Shown here: piece after piece, positions 1-4,878 of the stretch | Layout: each line of letters opens with the position of its first letter | How positions within the stretch are numbered: position 1 is the first letter of the stretch | From: an uncultured Gammaproteobacteria bacterium | Lineage (GTDB): Bacteria; Pseudomonadota; Gammaproteobacteria; GCA-001735895 | Direction of reading: 5' to 3' | NCBI GenBank assembly: GCA_945787265.1 | Contig: CALZHS010000359.1 | Span: forward strand, 1 to 5,646 | Length of the DNA: 5,646 nt | Notes under the pieces: generated by a model | The model's database searches: none | Told to the model about the DNA's origin: nothing | The model's input: only the letters and a program-made list of their open reading frames with translations | Position numbers and translations under genes: made by a program

Positions 1-575
1 TGGCGATGCTGATCATGCTGTGGGTTATCGTCATGGCAGCCCTGGGATTATTGCCGATCGCGGTCAGCGCCCTGTGCGGGGTTGTGGCGATGCTGTTAAC
101 CGGCTGCATCAAGTGGTTCGACGCCACGCGCGCGCTGAGTGCGCCGGTGATATTGATTATTGTCACCAGCCTGGCGATGGGTACTGCAATGGTGGAGACG
201 GGTGGCGCGGACATGATCGCCAGTGCCTACGTGGCGATTACCGCGGGTGCGTCACCGACGCTGATTCTGAGCGGATTGCTGGCAATGATGGCTTTGCTGA
301 CCAACGTCGTTTCCAACAACGCGGCCGCGGTTATCGGCACGCCCATAGCCATCGGTATCGCCCATCAGCTTGGGCAGCCGGCCGAACCCTTCGTGCTCGC
401 GGTATTATTCGGTGCCAACATGAGCTTTGCCACGCCGATGGCCTACCAGACCAACCTGCTGGTCATGAACGCCGGTAACTACAGTTTCGGCGATTTCGTG
501 CGCGTAGGCTTGCCACTGGTGGTCCTGATGTGGGCGCTACTGAGCTTTTTGTTGCCGTGGCTATACGGTATGTAA
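1..575 (+). CDS. SLC13/DASS-family anion permease, C-terminal part (5' truncated by window)
   Basis: This is the C-terminal membrane half of a secondary anion transporter in the inner membrane. The frame is open from base 3 and ends at TAA 573-575. The ATG at base 6 is probably internal, because 189 residues is far below the usual length of this family (over 400, and about 600 when TrkA-C domains are present). Counting from base 6, the protein is almost entirely hydrophobic helices. It carries an SNNAAA motif at residues 103-108, followed by GTPIAIGIA. Near the end a GANMSFATPMAYQTNLLV stretch (137-153) and a DFVRVGLPL stretch (163-171) are typical of SLC13 permeases, where the SNx and QTN motifs help form the sodium and anion sites. 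The substrate (sulfate, dicarboxylate or another anion) cannot be read from this part. The TrkA-C domains common in bacterial members would lie upstream, outside the window. The next gene starts 50 bp downstream on the same strand. Confidence 0.85.
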   Translation, partial: AMLIMLWVIVMAALGLLPIAVSALCGVVAMLLTGCIKWFDATRALSAPVILIIVTSLAMGTAMVETGGADMIASAYVAITAGASPTLILSGLLAMMALLTNVVSNNAAAVIGTPIAIGIAHQLGQPAEPFVLAVLFGANMSFATPMAYQTNLLVMNAGNYSFGDFVRVGLPLVVLMWALLSFLLPWLYGM

Positions 576-625
576 CAGGTTCGGTAAACTCCACGCCTGG
601 TTTATCAGTTTTCTAAATTACCGCT

Positions 626-1237
626 ATGAAAGATCAACTGCTGGTTATGCTCGAAATGCAGGACGCGATGAACGCGCACGTCAATCCCCAATGGAGACAG
701 GCCGGCAACGCCTGGTACCGTGCGATCTGGACCGAGTGTGCCGAAATGCTCGATCACTACGGCTGGAAGTGGTGGAAACACCAGCAGCCCGATCTCGAAC
801 AGGTGCGGCTGGAGCTGGTCGATATCCTGCATTTCGCGATGAGCGACTACCTGTTGCAGGAAAGCGATAACGCAGCCGCCGCCGCACGCATCGAGGCCGA
901 GCTGTCCGATCCGCGCCAGTGTCAGGACATCCGCAGTGCGATCGAGATCATGGCGCAGTCGACGATTGCGCAGCAGTCGATGCATTTTGCGGACTTCGCC
1001 AACATCATGGCACTGATCGATATGGATTTCGATCAACTGTATCGAACTTACGTCGGCAAGAACGTGCTGAATTTTTTCCGCCAGGATCACGGCTACAAGG
1101 ACGGCAGCTATATCAAGATCTGGGACGGCAGGGAAGACAATGAACATCTGGTCGAGGTGCTTGGCACGCTCAACAGCAGCAGCGTGAATTTCCGCGAAGA
1201 GATCTATCACGGGCTCCGTGGTCGTTATCCTGGCTGA
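626..1237 (+). CDS. dUTP diphosphatase, all-alpha dimeric type (dUTPase_2 family)
   Basis: The predicted enzyme hydrolyses dUTP (and probably dUDP) to dUMP in the cytoplasm, which keeps uracil out of DNA and supplies dTMP synthesis. The 203-residue protein has the all-alpha NTP-pyrophosphatase fold, not the beta-rich trimeric Dut fold. An ExxE pair (E37, E40) sits in WTECAEMLDHYGWKWWK, and an ExxD pair (E63, D66) in LELVDILHF. Together these four acids should bind the magnesium ions. The C-terminal block YVGKNVLNFFRQDHGYK (142-158), then IKIWDGREDN, is diagnostic of the dimeric dUTPases known from trypanosomatids, Campylobacter and some phages, where it contacts the nucleotide. Both ends look complete. 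No clear Shine-Dalgarno sequence precedes the ATG, but the first helix (QLLVMLEMQD) fits the family and supports this start over M8. It may be cotranscribed with the permease 50 bp upstream. MazG-type pyrophosphatases are the main alternative, but the C-terminal block argues against them. Confidence 0.92.
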   Translation: MKDQLLVMLEMQDAMNAHVNPQWRQAGNAWYRAIWTECAEMLDHYGWKWWKHQQPDLEQVRLELVDILHFAMSDYLLQESDNAAAAARIEAELSDPRQCQDIRSAIEIMAQSTIAQQSMHFADFANIMALIDMDFDQLYRTYVGKNVLNFFRQDHGYKDGSYIKIWDGREDNEHLVEVLGTLNSSSVNFREEIYHGLRGRYPG

Positions 1238-1303
1238 CTGATTTTAAGTCGCAAAGCTACCGGTTCCACCCCGCAAACCGATAAACGGGCTATGCAATAA
1301 GTT

Positions 1304-1309
1304 TATAAA
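1304..1309 (+). promoter_or_regulatory. Possible -10 element upstream of the histidine phosphatase gene
   Basis: A TATAAA hexamer (5 of 6 against TATAAT) lies 16 bases before the ATG, in an AT-rich patch of an otherwise GC-rich 88-bp gap. No convincing -35 hexamer is seen at 16-18 bp upstream (ATAAAC is closest). Transcription from here would leave only a very short leader, which would fit the absence of a Shine-Dalgarno sequence. This is a weak call based on one hexamer. Confidence 0.25.
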
Positions 1310-1325
1310 TGTCTATGCTGCCGGA

Positions 1326-1970
1326 ATGCGTATTATTCTTATCCGCCACTATAAGACTCAAAACAACGAAGACGGCAGGATTCTGGGCTGGGATGATTCG
1401 CCTCCCTGCCAGGACTGGAAGACCGATTTTGATTTCGTTGACGCGCTGTTGACCGAGCAGGGGGTCAACTTCGACGCCGTTTATTCAAGTGACCTGGACC
1501 GCTCCCGGCAGACCGCGAAACTGCATGCCCGTGTTCTTGGTATCTCAACCGTCAACAGCTCGGCCGAGTTGAATGAAGTCAACTACGGAGAAGTGCAGCA
1601 AAAGCGAAAATCGTGGGTTGCCGCTAACTACCCCGAACACAAGAAGAATCCTGACATGGTGTATTCGGGCGGCGAGAGTTTTCGACAGATGCAGCAACGC
1701 AGTGTCCGTTATATTTCGGCGCTGGTCGAGGCTCATCCCAAGCAGTCCGCGCTTGTTGTCGCGCACGCCGGTGTGATCAGGGGTCTCATCAGCCACTTTC
1801 TCGGACTGGAATACGCTGACAACCTGGAGCGACGCATACCCTTCCGCTATATCGGGGATTTCCTGTTCAAGGGGAAACACTGCGTGCGTTACAAGGAGCT
1901 CGGCAGGCCTTCAGGGTTTGTGCGTGATCGCGTCATCAAGATACCTTTCAAACCTGGCTCAACTTCCTGA
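1326..1970 (+). CDS. Histidine phosphatase family protein (phosphoglycerate mutase-like), RHYK variant
   Basis: This is a 214-residue cytoplasmic enzyme of the histidine phosphatase superfamily, which moves phosphate through a phosphohistidine intermediate. The N-terminus reads IRHYKT, so the nucleophile would be H8 beside R7. The usual Gly of the RHG motif is Tyr 9. The second phosphate-binding Arg lies in YSSDLDRSRQTA (R59), the catalytic acid is probably E84 in ELNEVNYGE, and the second His is H147 in VVAHAGVIRG. The family's core residues are thus all present in the right order. There is no signal peptide. The C-terminal tail after about residue 185 is basic. The substrate is unknown: mutases, cobalamin or nucleotide phosphatases and sugar-phosphate phosphatases share this fold. 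The ATG sits 88 bp after the dUTPase with no good ribosome site. The gene converges with a 2-phosphoglycerate kinase-like gene whose stop codon is 39 bp away. Confidence 0.88.
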   Translation: MRIILIRHYKTQNNEDGRILGWDDSPPCQDWKTDFDFVDALLTEQGVNFDAVYSSDLDRSRQTAKLHARVLGISTVNSSAELNEVNYGEVQQKRKSWVAANYPEHKKNPDMVYSGGESFRQMQQRSVRYISALVEAHPKQSALVVAHAGVIRGLISHFLGLEYADNLERRIPFRYIGDFLFKGKHCVRYKELGRPSGFVRDRVIKIPFKPGSTS

Positions 1971-1989
1971 CTACCCCGGGATGACCTTG

Positions 1990-2018
1990 CGCCTAAGCCT
2001 GGGCGAATCTTAATTTTT
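1990..2018 (+). terminator. Probable intrinsic terminator after the histidine phosphatase gene
   Basis: CGCCTA (1990-1995) pairs with TGGGCG (2000-2005) as a 6-bp stem with one T-G wobble and an AGCC tetraloop. It is followed by AATCTTAATTTTT on the plus strand. It starts 20 bases after the phosphatase stop, where a terminator is expected. The T-rich tail overlaps the last codons of the convergent kinase gene. On the minus strand the hairpin is not followed by a T run, so it probably serves only the plus-strand gene. The stem is short and the T run is interrupted, so efficiency may be modest. Confidence 0.45.
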
Positions 2019-3122
2019 CAAATAATTGTCGTCGACGAAGGCTTTCGCGCCAAAAACCCTTTCCGGGGTACTATCGAAGTTCTCTGCCAGTGTGGCAATC
2101 GTAAAACGCATGATTTCCGAGAAGACCTTGTCACGGTTTTCATTGACGGCAATGTGGATATTAGCCCGGTCAGCCTCGGATAGCAGGTAAGACTGCAGGC
2201 GCCAGATTTCATCAAAATATTGCAGGTAATGCTCCGTGCCCCGGTCTGGCACGTTATTGCTGCGCGTCTTGATTCTCTGCTGCAAGTGCTTGCGTTTTAA
2301 CAGGCCAAGCATCACGGGAATCACGACCGCATCGGTCTCGGATTGCAGTTTTTCCATGAAAACGGGATGGACGTGCACGCCCTCGAGTACCAGCGACACG
2401 CGTTCACGCGTGGCTCGCTCTACCACGGCCTCGATCGCAAGTGACAGCAAATCGGCCTGGCTGAGGTAACCCTGCACCAGTAGTGCCTCCGATATGCCGT
2501 CCTTTGTCTTCTTATAGCCGGGCAATCCTTTCCAGGCGGTGAAGGAGGACTGGTGTAAAACCGGCATTAGCTGTTCCGGGATCATGGTGCGCATGACCTC
2601 ACGCAGCATGTCGGTAGACTGGGTGCGCACGATTTCGAGCCGACTGGCCAGCGTGTTGGCGATAGAACTCTTGCCGGAACCGGCGGTACCGCCAATCATA
2701 AAGATGAGCGGACGGCCGCTATTGATAAAATCGTGCCACACCAGCCAGCGATGCGCGACGGCGGGCCCGAGCTTGCTGGACTTGCGCAAGTAGCGATAGA
2801 TCAGCCTTGCCAGGTTTCTGGATTTTATTGTCTTGATGGACTTGTTGGTCAGGTGTTCCTGCAACATTTGCACGACGTCATCCGATTCGCGGGATTTAAG
2901 TCCTATGGTTTCGAGGCTGTGTCTAAATTTAAGTCTTGAGAACGGATTGATGCGCCCGCACTGCTGCTCGACCTGGACCGCGGCGAGTTCGTTGCGAATT
3001 TCGGACGCAATGTGGGAGGCTTCTTTAAAATCGAGGCCCGCGTCCTGCAGGCTGCGAATTAGAATACCCCTCAGAAACGGAATTCGGGTTTCCTCAAGAT
3101 CTTCTACTAGTGTTTTAGCCAA
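2010..3122 (-). CDS. 2-phosphoglycerate kinase-like P-loop kinase with ATP-cone-like N-terminus
   Basis: The family prototype is archaeal 2-phosphoglycerate kinase, which makes 2,3-bisphosphoglycerate from 2-phosphoglycerate and ATP. The substrate here is unproven. Residues about 12-112 resemble an ATP-cone regulatory region: RIPFLRGILIRSLQDAGL, then a second similar segment beginning INPFSRLKFRHSL and a helix ending LARLIYRYLRK. The kinase domain follows, with Walker A GGTAGSGKSS (144-153, K151), then TQSTDMLREVMR (167-178, D171), LHQSSFTAW (189-197), a QGYLSQ segment (217-222) and VLEGVHVHP (245-253). These blocks occur in the same order in archaeal 2-phosphoglycerate kinases, and the plant LPA1 proteins linked to phytic acid level are related to them. 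The start is TTG at 3122-3120, preceded by GGGAG four bases upstream. The next Met is not until residue 86, inside the conserved region, so TTG is preferred. The gene lies 134 bp downstream of the pst operon on the same strand. Confidence 0.8.
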   Translation of the reverse strand: MAKTLVEDLEETRIPFLRGILIRSLQDAGLDFKEASHIASEIRNELAAVQVEQQCGRINPFSRLKFRHSLETIGLKSRESDDVVQMLQEHLTNKSIKTIKSRNLARLIYRYLRKSSKLGPAVAHRWLVWHDFINSGRPLIFMIGGTAGSGKSSIANTLASRLEIVRTQSTDMLREVMRTMIPEQLMPVLHQSSFTAWKGLPGYKKTKDGISEALLVQGYLSQADLLSLAIEAVVERATRERVSLVLEGVHVHPVFMEKLQSETDAVVIPVMLGLLKRKHLQQRIKTRSNNVPDRGTEHYLQYFDEIWRLQSYLLSEADRANIHIAVNENRDKVFSEIMRFTIATLAENFDSTPERVFGAKAFVDDNYLKN

Positions 3123-3126
3123 GTGA

Positions 3127-3131
3127 CTCCC
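3127..3131 (-). promoter_or_regulatory. Shine-Dalgarno sequence that decides the TTG start of the kinase gene
   Basis: On the minus strand GGGAG is followed by TCAC and then the TTG codon. The spacing of four bases is slightly short but workable. No ATG or GTG in the same frame lies nearby, and the conserved N-terminal ATP-cone-like region begins about a dozen codons after this TTG. Confidence 0.5.
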
Positions 3132-3169
3132 GCGTGGCAGGGCTTAGTAAATATCGGAATAACTCTACT

Positions 3170-3197
3170 ATTTTATGCCGGATTGACTGATATGCAA
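3170..3197 (-). promoter_or_regulatory. Weak candidate promoter for the kinase gene
   Basis: On the minus strand TTGCAT (3197-3192) and TAAAAT (3175-3170) are separated by 16 bases, 47 bases before the TTG start. The -10 hexamer matches 5 of 6 consensus positions and the -35 only 3 of 6. A promoter is plausible because a hairpin ends the pst operon just upstream. No clear Pho box with CTGTCAT-type repeats was found in this gap. Confidence 0.25.
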
Positions 3198-3228
3198 ATA
3201 AAGAAATGCTGCGAATTATTTACGCAAC
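3196..3228 (-). terminator. Possible weak terminator at the end of the pst operon
   Basis: Read on the minus strand, GTTGCG (3228-3223) pairs with CGCAGC (3213-3208) as a 6-bp stem with one T-G wobble and a 9-base AT-rich loop. It is followed directly by ATTTCTTTATTT. It lies 28 bases after the stop of the second pstB. The stem is short and the loop large, so it might only reduce readthrough into the kinase gene. The rest of the 134-bp gap holds no recognisable gene. Confidence 0.35.
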
Positions 3229-3256
3229 GATTCTATGATGGTGCATGTGGTGATGT

Positions 3257-4075
3257 CTAGCCGTAGCGTCCTTCGATGTAATCTGCCGTTTCCTGGTGCT
3301 GCGGGGTGACAAACATATCGGCGGTATCGGTGTGTTCAATGACCTTGCCCATCAGCATGAAGATACACTCCTCGCTGGCCCGGCGGGCCTGGGCCATGTT
3401 GTGGGTTACGATCAGGATCGAGTATTTTCCACGCAGCTCCCAGATCAATTCCTCGACCGCGGCGGTACCCTTTGGATCGAGCGCGGAACAGGGTTCATCC
3501 ATTAACAGGATGCGTGGCTTGACTGGCAGCAGGCGCGCGATGCACAGTTTTTGCTGTTCTTCGAGGGATAACTCGGTTGCCTTGCGCTTCAGGTGGTCCT
3601 TGACCTTATCCCAGAGCAATACTTGTTGTAACGATTCCTCAACAATTTCGTCCTCATCATCGCGGCTATATTTTTTATCGCGATTATGTAGCTTGTGGCC
3701 AAACAGGATATTCTCGCGAATCGACGTCGGTAACGGGTTGGGTCGTTGAAACACCATGCCAACCTGTTTTCTGACCTGAACCAGTTCCACTTCAGGGTCG
3801 TAAATGTTATTGCCAAATACGTCGATGGAACCATCGATGCTAACGTAGCCGAGGCGTTCATTAATCCGGTTGACGCTGCGTAAAAAAGTAGACTTGCCGC
3901 AACCGGAAGGACCGATCATCGAGGTCACCAGGCCCTGCTTGATTTCCAGGTTTATGTCGAACAGTGCCTGAAAATTGCCGTACCAAAGATTAAGTGCCGA
4001 GGTGCAGATCGCCAGTTCTGTGTTCGTTTCGATCTCATTCTGGGTAGCGGCGTTCATATCGATTCCAGTATCCAT
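3257..4075 (-). CDS. pstB: Phosphate ABC transporter ATPase PstB, second copy, with degenerate LSLEE signature
   Basis: This cytoplasmic ATPase subunit should help power phosphate uptake through PstA/PstC. I place the start at ATG 4075-4073, which shares a base with the previous stop (TGATG) and gives 272 residues. A longer reading to 4165 only overlaps the upstream gene, and ATG 4057 is an alternative. Motifs in order: aromatic A-loop WYG (31-33), Walker A GPSGCGKS (55-62), Q-loop VFQRPNP (Q110), signature LSLEEQQKLCIAR (169-181), Walker B LLMDEP (D193, E194), D-loop SALD (197-200), H-loop VTHNM (H225) and the PstB-type end YIEGRYG. All are canonical for PstB except the signature: both Gly and the Gln of LSGGQ are replaced by Leu-Glu-Glu. 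I checked the codons (TTA TCC CTC GAA GAA). The reading frame is intact and the rest is well conserved, so this looks like a specialised subunit, not a decaying copy. It is probably translationally coupled to the first pstB. Confidence 0.93.
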   Translation of the reverse strand: MDTGIDMNAATQNEIETNTELAICTSALNLWYGNFQALFDINLEIKQGLVTSMIGPSGCGKSTFLRSVNRINERLGYVSIDGSIDVFGNNIYDPEVELVQVRKQVGMVFQRPNPLPTSIRENILFGHKLHNRDKKYSRDDEDEIVEESLQQVLLWDKVKDHLKRKATELSLEEQQKLCIARLLPVKPRILLMDEPCSALDPKGTAAVEELIWELRGKYSILIVTHNMAQARRASEECIFMLMGKVIEHTDTADMFVTPQHQETADYIEGRYG

Positions 4076-4878
4076 CAGCCGAAGCGCCCTTCGATATAAT
4101 CGGTCGTGCGCGAATCCTGTACCTGACCGGTAAACAGGGCCTCGGTGTCGCCAATCTCGACGCATTCTCCATCGAGGAAGAATGCGGTGCGGTCGGCGAG
4201 TCGACGGGCCTGCTGTACAAGGTTGGTGACCAGGATAATGCTCATCTCCGGTTTCAGCTCTTTAAGCACGTCCTCGATGCGCATCGTGGTGACCGGATCG
4301 ACCGCGATCGAAAATTCGTCCAGCATCAGCAGCTCCGGTTCCTGCGACAGTGCCCTGGCTATGGTCAGGCGTTGCTGTTGGCCACCCGATAACAGGCTAC
4401 CCAGTGAATCCAGTCGATCCTTGACCTCGTCCCATAATGCCGAGCGGGTCAGGCAGCGTTCGACAATCACGTCGAGTTCAGCCTTTTCGCGAATGCCGCG
4501 CAAGCGTGGCACAAACGCCACGTTTTCATAAATCGTCAGCGGCAGGCCCACGGGCAGCGGGAAAACGACGCCGATGCGATTGCGCAGGGCATACACATTG
4601 CGCACATCGCGAATATTGGTGCCATCAAACAGGATTTCACCGTCGATCGACATGGCAGTGTCGAAATCATTCATTCGGTTCAATGCTTTCAGAAATGAGG
4701 TCTTGCCGGCGTTTGCTGGGCCGATAATGCCGAAGATCTCATTCTTTCTGACGTCCAGGTTAATACCTGAAATCGCCGTGGTCGAGCCGTAGCGGATAGC
4801 GACGTTACGAACCTCGAGCTTGACTGCGGAATCCTGGGCCCTGTCAACACTTCCCATGTCCTGTGCCGTGCTTACCAT
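4075..4878 (-). CDS. pstB: Phosphate ABC transporter ATPase PstB, first copy, with degenerate Q- and H-loops
   Basis: This is a 267-residue cytoplasmic ABC ATPase of the PstB family, recognised by its layout and its YIEGRFG end. Motifs in order: A-loop RYG (Y30), Walker A GPANAGKT (53-60, unusual Asn at the fourth place but GKT kept), Q-loop VFPLPVGLP with Pro at 107 instead of Gln, a fully canonical LSGGQQQR signature (163-170), Walker B LLMLDE (D187, E188), D-loop IAVD (191-194) instead of SALD, and VTNLVQQA with Asn 219 where the H-loop His belongs. I checked the codons: CCG at 4560-4558 and AAC at 4224-4222. The protein can probably bind ATP, but it lacks the residues that sense the gamma-phosphate and couple it to the membrane domain. 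Its start overlaps the end of pstA (ATGGTAA), and its stop overlaps the second pstB (TGATG). It probably pairs with that second copy. Confidence 0.92.
   Translation of the reverse strand: MVSTAQDMGSVDRAQDSAVKLEVRNVAIRYGSTTAISGINLDVRKNEIFGIIGPANAGKTSFLKALNRMNDFDTAMSIDGEILFDGTNIRDVRNVYALRNRIGVVFPLPVGLPLTIYENVAFVPRLRGIREKAELDVIVERCLTRSALWDEVKDRLDSLGSLLSGGQQQRLTIARALSQEPELLMLDEFSIAVDPVTTMRIEDVLKELKPEMSIILVTNLVQQARRLADRTAFFLDGECVEIGDTEALFTGQVQDSRTTDYIEGRFG

Noticed and set aside
576..625. Terminator or promoter in the 50-bp gap after the permease
   Set aside because: Only a 4-bp CAGG/CCTG pairing over a wide loop is seen. The TAAATT near the dUTPase start has no matching -35 and sits too close to the ATG.
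605..1210. Minus-strand open frame of 201 codons over the dUTPase gene
   Set aside because: It is antisense to a clearly conserved enzyme, and its sequence has no recognisable domain. GC-rich codon bias explains the long open frame.
1261..1280. Hairpin CGGTT/AACCG between the dUTPase and phosphatase genes as a terminator
   Set aside because: The stem is only 5 bp with a 10-base loop and no T run follows, so it is likely chance.
3183..3188. TTGACT on the plus strand as a -35 element
   Set aside because: No -10-like hexamer occurs at 15-19 bp, and no plus-strand gene starts downstream of it.
3306..3749. Plus-strand open frames antisense to the pstB genes and elsewhere
   Set aside because: They are mirror readings of strongly conserved genes, are rich in Ser and Arg, and show no family motifs or ribosome sites.
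3257..4075. Second PstB as a pseudogene because of its broken signature
   Set aside because: The frame is intact, all other motifs are exact, and the losses are complementary to those of the first copy, which points to a functional specialised subunit.
4076..4165. Longer N-terminus for the second PstB starting at 4165
   Set aside because: These 30 codons are a basic, unconserved reading inside the 3' end of the first pstB. The TGATG overlap at 4077-4073 gives a natural start and the usual PstB length.
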